From: Hemibagrus wyckioides | Taxonomy: Eukaryota; Chordata; Actinopteri; Siluriformes; Bagridae | Reading direction: 5' to 3' | DNA length: 64,000 bases | NCBI RefSeq assembly: GCF_019097595.1 | Contig: NC_080714.1 | Coordinates: 4,746,759 to 4,810,758, forward strand | Part shown: positions 1-10,962 of the stretch, one piece after another | How the letters are laid out: every line of letters begins with the position of its first letter | Position numbering within the stretch: the stretch's first letter is position 1 | Made by a program: the position numbers and the translations under genes | Notes under the pieces: model-generated | What the model was told of the DNA's origin: nothing | Database searches by the model: none | The model's input: only the letters and a program-made list of their open reading frames with translations

Positions 1-1469
1 AAGAAGAGATAGTGGATATTCATATAAATATAATATAATGCTACGTATCAGAGAAGCAAAATCCGTCTCTCCGGCATCGTGATACCTGACAAAGCGAAAT
101 ATGAAATTCCGTCTCTGTCTCTAGTATGGTGTGTCGTGTAAAGAATTGTCATCACATATCTTTCATAGTGTGTGTTCAGAACTCCACTGAGTGTACTGAA
201 GTGTACTGAAGCGCTGAACCTGTTCCTCTCAATTTGTTTAATGCTGCACCGCGTGGCCTTTTCAAACGCCCGTCATGCTTCATTACTGAGACCTTATCTT
301 GGGTTGTGTGTGTGTGTGTTTGTGTGTGCAGAAGAAAAACTCTGTGTGTGAGGATAGATCCAGAAATAATGCCATAATCCGAGGGGATTTTATCTCATAT
401 ATTTGTCCTTGCCGTGTGTGTGTGTGTGCCATAATGCCAGAAACAGATGCCTTTTTTCACATTTATATCTTTGTACACATTCATCCATCAGTGTTTTGCC
501 ATCCCGATCTCTGCTTGTGCCTTGTACATCACACATCACCATCGACCGTGTGTTTTGGGAACATTTGTCATCGCGGTCACGTAATAGGACTTCAAAACCC
601 CGATCCGCTCCTTTAATCTCTTTCCACTCCAGACCCAGGCGAGCGCAGCAGGATGACGACGACATTTTACTGAAAAACAATAACGAGGTCATGAAGCCAG
701 CGTGATCAGAAATGCTGATAATCAGTCACACCATCTAGCGTGATCTTTAACATCTTCCCATTCAGGACCGAGTTGCACGAGCAAGGCACTATTTTCAGCT
801 CGAGATATAAAAGATAACGTCCATCCCGTTCAGCAGGGAGAACGAGGATGGGCCGCAGCAGAAAGGTCAGGATCGTAATTCTCGAGTTTATCAGACGGGA
901 GTCCCACGAAGGTTTAATGATGAAACGAGTGAAAAGAGTATGTCGTGAAAGTCATACCTCAAATGTTACTATAAATGGACAAAATGTCTGACATGCCTCT
1001 TTTAAAGTAATAAAAAACTAAATACTGCACTTCAGCAGATGCTGTTCTTGGGAAATAATCTTTTTTTTGGGGATGGAAACACATCGCTTCATCACATCCA
1101 TTCCATCGTTGTTTTTTTTCCCAGAACAGCATGATTCAGCTTCGGTTATATTCCTTACACAGATGAAGCTGATTAAAAATAAGCTAATCGTCATGAAGCA
1201 TTAAACGTGCCTTAAGTAAGATTATCGGGTTTTTTTTTCTTTCCCGAAACTAGGCCTTTCTTTAAGTAGTTGATTTTATAATTTCTTTTTGAATAAATGA
1301 ACTCCGAAGCTCCGCCTCCAGGATCTACAGTGACCCGTAGAGTAGAGTGCCTACCAAATGACTGACAGGAGGCATATCCAATCATAAACAAGCATCATGA
1401 ACCTGATTCTTTTGCTGATCAACCCCATTTTGTTTATTTTTGATCATTCTTTATATACACTGAAATTTT
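1..1469. other. unique sequence, no gene recognised
   Basis: No coding exon or RNA gene is recognisable. Two short GT/TG tracts lie at about 305-328 and 414-428. The ~100-codon open frames between 299 and 705 overlap on both strands, run through the GT tracts and show no domain, so I read them as chance. Small T-runs near 1060 and 1110-1120 precede AG dinucleotides, but no convincing exon follows them. Confidence 0.6.
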
Positions 1470-1890
1470 AATTTTATTCGTCACATAGAAAATCATACAC
1501 AGTACGACGTAGTGAAATGCTTATTACGACTGTCCTACATTTGAAGAAGAGTATAAAGTAAAGTGTGTGGACAAGAAAAGTATAGGGATATAGGTAATAA
1601 AAATATAAATGGAAAAATAGGAAGAATAAAAAAATCTTAGTAGAAATTAAAGACATGGTAAATTATGAAAAACACCAATAGTTACGTAAAGTCGATTGTG
1701 TATCGGATATACATATACAAATATATGTGTATATAAAAATAAATATATAAAAATGTGTACATAATATAAACATAGTATAAACATAATGTAATATAATGTA
1801 ATATTTATAAATATATTATAATTATATTATATAATTGTAATATATTTATAAATATTATATTACATAATTATATTATAATTAAATTATATT

Positions 1891-1955
<65 letters not shown>

Positions 1956-2376
1956 AACATCTATAATATATAGTATATACATGTATGTAGATAGAAAAAG
2001 TCAAATATAAATGTAATGACAATAAATAATACGGTATGTAACGTGTCGGTGCAGTATGCACACAAAGATGTCCAGTGAGTGTGGTTATTGTGTGTGCAGA
2101 GTAGTGCAGGGTATACAAGTAGTGCAATTTGTGTGTGCAACAATCAGTTGAGGTAGAATGTAATGTTCATGTGTGGGGTAAGTCTAGAAAGTCCAGGTAC
2201 TAGGTCTTCTGGTTGAGGGCCCGAATGGCCTGCGGGAAGAAGCTCCTCCTCATTCGCTCTGTGTTTGCCTTCAAGGAACGGAAACGTTTCCCTGACCGCA
2301 ACAGAGAGAAGAGTCCATTGTTGGGATGGCTGAGGTCCTTCATTATCTTCCTGGCCTTGGTCCAGCACCGCTTGCT
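1470..2376. repeat. old dispersed fish repeat, split by AT-rich expansion
   Basis: The left part (about 1470-1660) resembles the 'ttattcgtcacat...acagt..agtgaaatgctt' head common to fish interspersed repeats. The right part (about 2040-2376) has the 'agtgcaa...tctggttgagggcccgaatggcctg' body of the same class. Between them about 1680-1965 is almost pure A/T. The copy is cut at 2376 by a Tc1-type element that begins at 2377. The open frames here (minus-strand 2144-2476, plus-strand 2213-2410) are by-products of the repeat. Family naming is from memory; a repeat-library search would settle it. Confidence 0.55.
1896..1952. repeat. (AT)n microsatellite
   Basis: An uninterrupted AT/TA dinucleotide run of about 57 bp inside a 280 bp A/T-rich block (1680-1965). 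It separates two halves of an older dispersed repeat. Confidence 0.95.
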
Positions 2377-2854
2377 GATCAGGCATAACATTGTGAGCAA
2401 TGCCAGGTGAAGTAAATAAGACTGATGATCTCCTCATCATGGCACCTGTTAGTGGGTGGGATATATTAGGCAGCAAGTCAACATTTTGTCCTCAAAGTTG
2501 ATGTTAGAAGCAGGAAAAATGGACAAGCGTAAGGATTTGAGCGAGTTTGACAAGGACCAAATTGTGATGGCTAGACCACTGGATCAGAGCATCTCCAAAA
2601 CTGCAGCTCTTGTGGGGTGTTCCCAGTCTGCAGTGGTCAGTATCTATCAAAAGTATCCTTTAAGTCCTGTAAGTATCCTTTAAGGATAACATGGAGGCCC
2701 CACCTTGCACCTTACAGGACTTAAAGGATCTGCTGCTAACATCTTGGTGCCAGATACCACACCATACCTTCAGTGATCTAGTGGATTCCATGCCTCAAGG
2801 GGTCAGGGCTGTTTTGGCATAACATAATACTAGGTCATAATGTTATGCCTGATC
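2377..2854 (+). mobile_element. Tc1-type transposon, internally deleted
   Basis: The ends are inverted: 'gatcaggcataacatt' at 2377 and 'aatgttatgcctgatc' ending at 2854. From ATG at 2519 a 45-residue start of a Tc1 transposase is readable (begins [16 protein letters not shown] and continues through a helix-turn-helix segment with [16 protein letters not shown]), which is the paired-like DNA-binding region of the family. After about 2654 the sequence jumps to the 3' end of the element, so the DDE catalytic domain is gone. The junction carries a perfect 19 bp inverted repeat (2655-2673 with 2711-2729). The element is non-autonomous and about 480 bp long, against roughly 1.2-1.6 kb for full Tc1 elements. 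Two related copies lie at 10126-10962 and 20803-21305. Confidence 0.85.
2519..2683 (+). pseudogene. Tc1 transposase, N-terminal HTH remnant
   Basis: 54 codons from ATG to stop. The first ~45 residues match the start of a Tc1-like transposase, whose N-terminal helix-turn-helix binds the terminal inverted repeats. The last ~9 residues come from sequence beyond the deletion junction. No catalytic D, D or E/D residue remains, so it cannot transpose anything. I chose ATG 2519 because [10 protein letters not shown] is the usual start of this lineage; the in-frame upstream ATG at 2456 lies in the terminal non-coding region. Confidence 0.75.
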
Positions 2855-3349
2855 GGTATATCTTCCAGGTTATAGAGTAAAGAATTTAAAAAGTAAAGTG
2901 GAAGAAAAATCAGCTATTGCACCTTTAAATCATAAGCTTCTTGTTTATGTATTTTATCTACAAGCTGCGGTTTATAAATGTACTTATTGTAAATTAATGG
3001 CTACTAAATGATCATGTAAAGTGATAGATTATAAACCAGCTCTACTCTCACGACTTTTAGCTGCCAGCACGGACGCTGTAAATGTAAATTAAACGCTAAC
3101 TCGGACGTCCAGATGTTCTGATACTGCCCTTGAAATCCCACTGGGCTTTTAAATGCGTCGATTGTAAATCCATCATGGTTTACAGCACTGTTTACATTCC
3201 CTGCGTGGGGGAATTTGTGACCCTGTAAAATCTTTCTCTCTCCATCACACGCTCATGATGTTTACGTTTGCCCCAAATAGAGCTGTTCATTAACAAGCGT
3301 GTAAACATTCATATTTTATATATCTTTTTTTTTCAGTAAATATGCTCCT
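2855..3349. other. no gene recognised
   Basis: AT-rich unique sequence after the Tc1 right end. I see no exon, RNA gene or clear repeat. Confidence 0.6.
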
Positions 3350-3800
3350 GTTTTTCTCGTGTCCATGTTCAACGTTAAATGTCTTTGTCCTGTCCCACTC
3401 CACAGTGGAGGTTAATATGAAGCTCATATAAAAAGTAGACTCTTTTCCAGTGCTTTAAGAATTTGTAGATTTTCATAAGTATTTCCCCCCCCCAGAGCCT
3501 ACTAGGGGCAATAAAGTTCCAGAAAAACAAAATTGCTTCTTTTTTATTTTCGCAAATGTTTCTATCTTCAAAGTAAATGTTGATATCAAACTCATTTCTG
3601 CTCTCTGAGATGCTCCACGTGCTTCTTTTCTAAAAAAGCAGCTCAAATTTGATTTTCAGCCAGTTAAATTCTGTGTAAGGTTCTCCAACAGACGGAAAAA
3701 CACACGTCTGAAACACACTGAAAGCCAACAGACCCCTTTTCTATCAGACAGAAAATCATTTGTTTGTTTACACTGAATATATTTCTATTCTGCCCAGCTG
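3350..3800 (-). repeat. repeat R1, copy 1 (inverted)
   Basis: This is the reverse complement of a dispersed repeat also present at 4621-5515, 23618-23985 and 38335-38725. Shared landmarks, read on the minus strand, are 'tctgttggctttcagtgt', 'ccttacacagaattta', 'gatatcaacatttactttg' and 'aacctccac..tggagtg'. I do not recognise its class. No open frame is shared among the copies, so it is probably non-autonomous. Confidence 0.6.
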
Positions 3801-4620
3801 ACTGGAGCTCCAGTGTCCTGGTAAAAATCATTAAGTTCAGAATGTTAACACCAGATCAGCTGCTTCTAGTCAGTTTGTAAAGATGATTTTCCATTTTTCA
3901 CTTCAAGAAGCCTGAAGAGCGAGCTCTTTTGTTCACGTGTTTATGTTTATTTGATGTATTAAACCAGCAGCTACAAAATTCTGATTTTGTTCATGATCCG
4001 TGTCACGCAGGGGTGCCAGATGTGCAAAACAAAGCTCAAACACATGAATCGTAAACGAGAGACTGAACAAATGTGATGTAATGTGCCTAAAATGTAAATG
4101 TAGCTATAACTGGATAAAAGTTTAACTTGTAGCTCTTTCATGAGTACAGAATATGTAATGGTTGAAAATGTCTGTAGTGTACTAGGAAGAAAACACTTCA
4201 TCACGGGATCCTGTTTAATTCCTCCCTTCTAGCACTTTTAAAGGCGCAGTATGTTTATTCAGACCCCACAGGCTTGTCTGGTTTCTTTATGGGGGAAAAA
4301 AAATAAGAGATTTTCCATAACTACAGATTTTCTTTGCTGAATATTAAAGGTCAGCGGTTTCTGCAGATGGAAGAGATATGAACCTTAATGAGGCAGAGCT
4401 TATTTATTTATTATAATTTACTACAAAGGTGAAATGTGTTGAGAAGAATCGAACCGGGAACTTTCTCATCCTCCTCCTCCACAGGATCTTAAACTCGGAA
4501 TTATTTACAGCGTTAGAGGAAAGATGAACCGTGCTGAGAACATTCCAGAAGTTTGGGAGTAAAAGTCATATTCAAGCCTAAATATTAGTTATATTTTATA
4601 GCTTTTGTAGCGGTAAACTG
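3801..4620. other. no gene recognised
   Basis: Unique sequence. The stretch after 'ctcctccacag' (about 4484-4561) stays open for 26 codons in one frame, but that is within chance expectation, so I do not call it an exon. Confidence 0.5.
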
Positions 4621-5515
4621 GCAGAAATCAGCTTATGGGATATTTTTAATCAGTGTAAAGAAATGAATGATGTGAGTCTGATATGAACTGTATTGGCAAA
4701 AGTTTTGGGACGTCTGCCTTTACATGCACATGAATATAGAGTTGGCCCGCCCTTTGCAGCTATAACTGCTTCAACTCTTCTGGGAAGGCTTTCCACAAGG
4801 CTCGCAGTCGCCTCTCTAATTTATCCCAAAAATGTACAATCAGGTTGAGGTCAGGACTCAGTCAAGTTCCTCCACACCAAACTCACTCATCCATGTCTTT
4901 ATGGACCTTGCTTTGTGCACTGGTGTGCAGTCATGTTGGAACAGGAAGGGGTCATCTCCAAACTGTTCCCACAAAGTTGGGAGCATGAAATTGTCCAAAA
5001 TGTCTTGGTATGAAGCTGAAGCATTAAGAGTTCCTTTCACTGGAACTAAGGGGCCGAGCCCAACCCCTGAAAAACAACACCTGAATTCAGTGATTTGGAG
5101 GGGTGTCCCAAAACTTTTGACAATATGGTGTAAAATGAGTCAGGACGCTTTCAGTGTATTTTAGACGTGTGTTTTTCCCTTTGTTGGACAACCTTACACA
5201 GAATTTTATGGGTTGAAGATAAAAATTTGAGCTGTTATTTTAGATGAACAAGCTCTTGGAGCATCTCAGAGAGTAGAAATGGGTTTGATATCAATATTTA
5301 CTTTGAAGATAGAAACACTTGTGTGGAAATAAAACTAACTTTTAACTTTTTTATGAATATATTGGCCCTAAGTAGGCTAGATAAAAACAGAAAAAATTAC
5401 ACAAATTCTTAAAACCCTGGAAAAGTGTCTACTTTTTAATATGAGCTCCATATTAACCTCCACTCTGGAGTGTGACATGACAAAGACATTTAATGCTGAA
5501 CATGGACACATGGCC
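4621..5515 (+). repeat. repeat R1, copy 2, containing a nested Tc1
   Basis: R1 sequence runs from about 4621 to 4685 and resumes at 5131. Removing 4686-5130 restores a continuous copy: the join reads 'gtctgata-taaaatgagtcagga', the same as the uninterrupted copies near 23693-23715 and 38404-38422. The right part includes 'ccttacacagaattttatg', 'ttggagcatctcagagagta' and 'aacctccactctggagtg'. It extends to about 'ctgaacatggaca'. Confidence 0.65.
4686..5130 (-). mobile_element. Tc1-type transposon of a second lineage, internally deleted
   Basis: The inverted termini share 'caaaagttttgggac' (about 4698-4712 and the complement near 5105-5119), each starting 26 bp in from a target site: TG 4684-4685 (a mutated TA) and TA 5131-5132. 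On the minus strand, 5040-4858 encodes a 60-residue piece of a Tc1 transposase containing FQHDCTPVHKARSIKTW, which covers the second catalytic aspartate of the DDE domain. The DNA-binding region and the last catalytic residue are missing, so the copy is non-autonomous (445 bp). It is nested in an R1 repeat. A rearranged relative lies at about 40190-40620. Confidence 0.85.
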
Positions 5516-5615
5516 TCTGGGGAAAAACGACACACACAGTCTTTGAAATAACGCTGCAAACGACATGACCACAGCACGAGGTGTCCATCTTTTTTCTCCT
5601 CCGTCTCTCTCGCAG

Positions 5616-5720
5616 GTCTTTCAGCCTGTCCTTGTCCGGAAACGTGGAAAGAGCATCTTCGAGGATCCCTTCATCACCCGAAACGCAGCGATCCCCCGCA
5701 GAAAAACCTCTTCACAAAAG
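5616..5720 (+). CDS. candidate internal exon of an unidentified gene
   Basis: A pyrimidine-rich stretch (about 5590-5612) ends in 'tctctctcgcag', a good splice acceptor. It is followed by 105 bp (35 codons, phase 0 at both ends), then 'AAAAG|gtacag', an acceptable donor. The translation starts VFQPVLVRKRGKSIFEDPF and is basic, with a Ser/Thr/Lys end. The composition differs from the AT-rich flanks, and no repeat overlaps it. I do not recognise the protein and see no clear neighbouring exon in a matching phase. It could be a real exon of a gene with long introns or a chance match to splice signals. Confidence 0.4.
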
Positions 5721-6083
5721 GTACAGCGTTTACACACCAGCCGCTTGATAGATCCTACTACCTTCGAACGTTCGATAATCCTCAGTCCTACCTGATGAAT
5801 TATTAAGTAATGAGCCGCAGCTTAGTAAAACTCTTATTGCTGTTTGATAAATAATGAATTCCGACGGGAATGTGGTGACGCTCTCAGACCGGAGGCCCTG
5901 AATGATGGGTTTCGAGTGTGTTTCAGCACCTAACGTATGTATGGTGTGTGTGTGTGTGTGTGTGTGTGAGGTGACGTGTTTGCATGTCAGGCTGCACGTA
6001 CCAATGGCTAATCAGTTTCTATTTTAAAAAAGTCACACTTACCTAATCACAAACCGACACACTAAGCTTACAGAGCATCATTT
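5721..6083. other. no gene recognised; GT microsatellite
   Basis: Unique sequence downstream of the candidate exon, which would be intronic if that exon is real. It contains a (GT)n tract at about 5943-5968. Confidence 0.6.
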
Positions 6084-6113
6084 TTAAAATAATAATAATA
6101 CTAATTATTATTA

Positions 6114-6156
<43 letters not shown>

Positions 6157-6290
6157 ACAGTAATAATAATTAGAAAAATAATAATAATAAGTCTTGAGTC
6201 TCAAGTGCTTCCTTTTTCCCTTTGACTCAAATCAGACACTATTACTGATACACCACATTTATTATTATTATTATTATTATTTTTTTTTTT
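6084..6290. repeat. (ATT)n-rich microsatellite block
   Basis: AAT/ATT trinucleotide runs at about 6087-6190, the longest pure ATT stretch being about 50 bp, and again at about 6259-6290 ending in a T-run. Both orientations (AAT then ATT) occur, so the block can fold back on itself. Confidence 0.9.
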
Positions 6291-6675
6291 ACAAATAATA
6301 ATCCTTTCAGTCAATCAATTAAAAAGCTAAAATCTTTTACAAACTAAAAACAGTGAAACAACGCACATTGTAAATCTCATAAAGTATAAACAGAATAAAA
6401 ACTCAGGACCATGAAAGGCTTTTAAAGGAGGCTGTATATATGAACACGGTTTATTTTCCCCGATCCATCTGCTGCAGGATCCGATCTGTTTAGCGCTGCT
6501 GTTTTCCCGACACGGATACTGAGAATCGGATCAGTAAACTCTAACAGCAGGCCTTCTCTGTTGAAGTGCTTGAGTTTTTGAAAGGGAAGTGAAGTAAGGA
6601 TTAAGGATCATATCTAATTCTGCTTAAAGAGTTATAAAAAGCCCAGAAAAAAGAAACTCACTAAATAACAAAAAG
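6291..6675. other. no gene recognised
   Basis: AT-rich unique sequence with no exon, RNA gene or known repeat visible. Confidence 0.6.
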
Positions 6676-7202
6676 TAAAGTGTTTATTGCTGCTCCTCAT
6701 CCTCATCTTCCTCCTCCTCTTCCCCTCATCCTCCTCTCCCTCCTCTTGTTCCTCTCCCTTTCTCCTCCTCCTCCTTTTCTCTTTCTTCCTTCTCTTCCTT
6801 TTCCTCCTCCTCTTCTTCCTCCTCCTCCTCCTCCTCCTTCTTCTACATCTTCCTATTCCCCTCCTTGGCCACATTATCCTCCTCTTCTTTTTCCTCCTTC
6901 TCTTCCTTTTCCTTCTCCTCTTCATCCTTATCTTTCTCCTCTTCATCCTCCTCCTCCTCTTCCTTCTCTTCCTGCTCCTTTTCTTCCTCCTCCTCCTCTT
7001 CCTCCTTGGCCACATTGTCCTCCTCTTCTTTTACCTCCTTCTCTTCCTTTTCTTTCTTTTCCTCCTCCTCTTTTTCCCCTTCACCCTCTTCTCTCTCTTC
7101 TGTTCCGCCTCATCTTCCTCCTCTTTGGCCACCTTGTTCTCCTCTTCCTCCTCCTTTTTTTCTCTTTCTCATTCTCCTCCTCTTCCTTCCTCCTCCTCTT
7201 TT
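6676..7202. repeat. polypyrimidine (CCT/CTT)n minisatellite, tract 1
   Basis: About 530 bp, almost entirely C/T on the plus strand. It is broken at intervals by a conserved landmark 'ttggccac' (near 6863, 7006 and 7125) followed by 'attgtcctcctctt'-like sequence. It therefore behaves as a degenerate tandem repeat of roughly 120-140 bp and not as a simple microsatellite. The complementary strand reads as Glu/Lys-rich open frames; the plus strand reads as Leu/Pro/Ser-rich ones. Both follow from composition. Such tracts can form triplex (H-) DNA. A sister tract lies at 8325-9050. Confidence 0.85.
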
Positions 7203-7430
7203 TTGGTGCACTATTCACAGTAAAACTCTGGAAGCAGTTGCATTCTAAAATCCAGGGGCTCAGCAGTTTGTGAAATCCTGGCACTCGTGATCTTGCACCA
7301 TGAGGTCACCGTTTCTCCCTTTTTCTCTGATATTTGATGTGAAAGTTACCTGAAGCTTTTGACCTGATTCTGCAGGATTTTCTTGCTTTGCCCTGCTGCC
7401 CCCTGATTGGCTGACTGGATAAGTGCCAAC
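7203..7430 (-). mobile_element. Tc1-type transposon fossil, third lineage, 5' end
   Basis: On the minus strand this matches the start of a common fish Tc1 transposase region. The sense order is an N-terminal leader ('ggcactta' to 'tcaaaagcttcaggtaa'), the start codon region and a helix-turn-helix segment ending near 'ggtgca'. Reading is broken by stops and indels. Two further pieces of this lineage lie at 54515-54965 and 62770-63075. The left edge abuts the polypyrimidine tract exactly. Confidence 0.6.
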
Positions 7431-8324
7431 CTCGTTTATAACGAACGGATTGATTAATTGATTTAAGGACAAAATCGAACCTTTGGGATACGTTGTTTAA
7501 GATTGGAGCAGTACAGTGAGAATTTGTAATGACATTTAAGAGAACTCTAAACAGCAAGGGGGCGGGGGACCCTTGTGTAGAATGATGATGCTGTTAGCAT
7601 GGAGACAGCGACGCTCTGTCTTTGTTGCAGTGTGCTTTACACTGACGCGGCGCTTTGGAGATCAGGCTGGCCTTTTGCTGAGTGTGCATTGAAACAAAAC
7701 ATTTCCACTCTATTCTCCTCTCATGGAAAAGTCCAATTAACAACTCATCATATATTCAATCTGTGAAACTGCAATTAATCACAATTAGGTGGGATTAATT
7801 CGTTTTGCACTTGTTTAGCTTCTAAGGCTACTTTCTCAATTTATTCATTTATTTTTTCCCCTCTTGACCACTAGGGCTTGTTTAAATCTAATCCTATGAG
7901 AAGCTGCATGGCTTTTTTTAAAGAAAAGTGCAGAATGACATCATGATTTTTAAACTTGTGACCAATGGGATTGGATTCTAGCTTGTATTGAATGATTGGA
8001 TTCATAATAAATCAAAGTGGAACAGTTTTTTTTAGGTAACTAATGGTGATACAGTGGAGATGCGAGATGTTTGTTCAACATTTATGAAAGGAGTCTCTGG
8101 CGTCAGCACTTTGTGACGGCCGATTAGATTTCCATCGTCTTCAGGATGTCAGTTTGCTGCTTCTCTGTAACATTACATGCGTGTTCTCTTTCTTTGGTCT
8201 TATTCAATTACAAACAGAGAAACACAAGATATCAGGAAGTGACGAGCCTCAGAGACATCGGGTGTAACTACAGATACATAAAAATTACAACCAGCAAATG
8301 GCTGTGGTTTAAAACAAATATATT
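7431..8324. other. no gene recognised
   Basis: AT-rich unique spacer between two related polypyrimidine tracts, with no exon or RNA gene seen. The 'ggcgggggaccc' at 7560 is isolated. Confidence 0.6.
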
Positions 8325-9050
8325 TTTTCTTTTCTTCTTCCAAATCCTCCTCCTCCTCCTCCTTGGCCACATTGTTCTCCTCGTCTTTCTCCTCATTCTC
8401 TTCCTCTTCCTTTTCTTCCTCCTCTTCTTCCTCTTCATCCTTGTCTTCTTCCTCTTCTTCCTCCCCTTCTTTCTCCTCCTCCTTTCCCTCCTCCTGGGCC
8501 ACCTTGTCCTCCTTTCCTCCTTGTCTTCCTCTTCGTTCTTTTCCTTTTCCACCTCCTTTTCTACATCTTTGTTCTTGTCTTTCTCTTCCTCTTTCTCCTC
8601 CTCCTCTTTCTTCTCTTCCTCCTCTTCTTTCTCTTCATTCTTGTCTTTTTCCTCTTCATCCTCCTTTCCCTCCTCTTTGGCCGTGTGGTCCTTCTCATCC
8701 TCCTTGTCTTCCTCTTTGTTCTCTTCCTTTTCCACCTCCTCTTGTTCTTGCTCTTTGTAATTGTTTTCCTCCTCCTCTTCTTCCTCATCCTCCTCCTTTT
8801 CCTCCTTTTCCTCCTCCTCTTCTTCCTTCTCATTCTCCTTTCCCTCCTCCTTGGCCACCTTGTCCTCCTCTTCCTCTTTGTCCTTGTCTATCTCCTCCTC
8901 TTTTTCCTCTTTTGTTCTTGTCTTCCTCCTCATCCACTTCTTCCTCTTTGTCCTCGTCTTCCTCCTCCTCCTCCTCCTTCTATTCCATCTCTTCATTCTC
9001 CTCTTCTTCCTCCTCATCCTTTTCTTATTCCTCCTACTTCCTCTTCACAT
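8325..9050. repeat. polypyrimidine minisatellite, tract 2
   Basis: About 725 bp of C/T on the plus strand with the same 'ggccac/ggccgt' landmarks as tract 1 (near 8364, 8497, 8679 and 8852), spaced about 130-185 bp. The minus strand gives a 249-codon Glu/Lys-rich open frame (8268-9017) in which the landmark repeatedly reads as VAKEE-like peptides. No start context, domain or splice signal supports a gene. Tracts 1 and 2 are clearly related by duplication. Confidence 0.85.
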
Positions 9051-10125
9051 TGGGTGTAACTATATCATTTTTTAGTCCTTATTTTTTCAAGTCTTGAGAA
9101 AACTGAGATGAAGCTATTATAATATTATTCTAATTATTATATTATAATACAGTATAATAAAATTATAAATATAATAAAATAAATAAAATTATAAATAATA
9201 ATTAAAGCTAGCTTTAAAGATGCTAGTTAACAGTTTGTAAACCTTTTACGCTTTTATAGGATTATAATGACAATTATAGTATAATTACAAGTGTTACGAT
9301 GTAGAGCAGCTCACTGCTTTAATTGTTTCTCAGTTAAAACTTCAGGGAAACAGCTTCAGCATGAAGATAAACAGGTCTCGTTAGATGAATTTGTGTTTAG
9401 GACATCGCTCGAACCTCGTCATGTTGTGAATTTCGTTTCATTCGTATGAAGGATGCGTTGTTATTGAGAGGAGAGGCGCCCGATGATCGCTCAAACACTT
9501 TGATCCTGTTTTCGTTCATCGCTTCATCATCGAAACACAAACAGCAGTTTGCTGATGATCAAATCCGTACAGGGATGATGAATAACGTCCATCTGCCTCT
9601 TTGGATCCTAATGCACTTTATTTATTTATTTACTTATTTACTTATTTCTAATCTGGTGCTGCGGCTCTGTTCGTGCTCTTTGATGTGTAATCAGTGGATT
9701 AGTCAGGAACAACTGAAAGACTGACGGAGAGACTGAGAGATAGAGAGATGTGCTCCATCAATTCAAACCCAGCCTCGTGATAAAAAACACGCCAGTTTGT
9801 GTCCATGCTTCAGTTTCTCTTTTGCCCGAGTTTATCTGATTTAACCAAACAGACGCTGGAAGAAATCTGAACCACTACCAAAAATCTCCTTATTATTAGT
9901 GTATATTCTTCAACTAGACCTCAAATGGAGCCTTGGACCCTTTCTTTACCAATTCCACACTCCAGAAAAATGTTTTTTTTTCTGTAATTACAGAGGAATT
10001 CTGTGTACGTTGTATTTTGAAAAATAAGGCTTAACACACCAAATCTGCTGACATTACACTCTATGGGATTATCTGTCTATCACTAGCACAGGCGCACACA
10101 CACACATTATATATATTCATACATC
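9051..10125. other. no gene recognised
   Basis: A/T-rich (about 9110-9200 is nearly pure A/T), then unique sequence. A short 'tttatttacttatttac' run lies near 9620. The 92-codon open frame at 9446-9724 has no recognisable domain. Confidence 0.6.

Positions 10126-10962
<837 letters not shown>

Noticed and set aside
299..705. Overlapping ~100-codon open frames on both strands
   Set aside because: They run through GT microsatellites, contradict each other and have no domain or splice support.
4483..4561. Terminal exon after 'ctcctccacag' with 26 codons to TAA
   Set aside because: The length is within chance and no protein is recognised.
6680..7273. Pro/Leu/Ser-rich open frames of 178-197 codons on the plus strand
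   Set aside because: Composition artefact of a polypyrimidine tract, open in several frames at once.
8268..9017. 249-codon Glu/Lys-rich frame as an acidic protein gene
   Set aside because: Explained by polypurine composition; frame shifts between units and no flanking gene structure. The landmark peptide is kept only as a finding.
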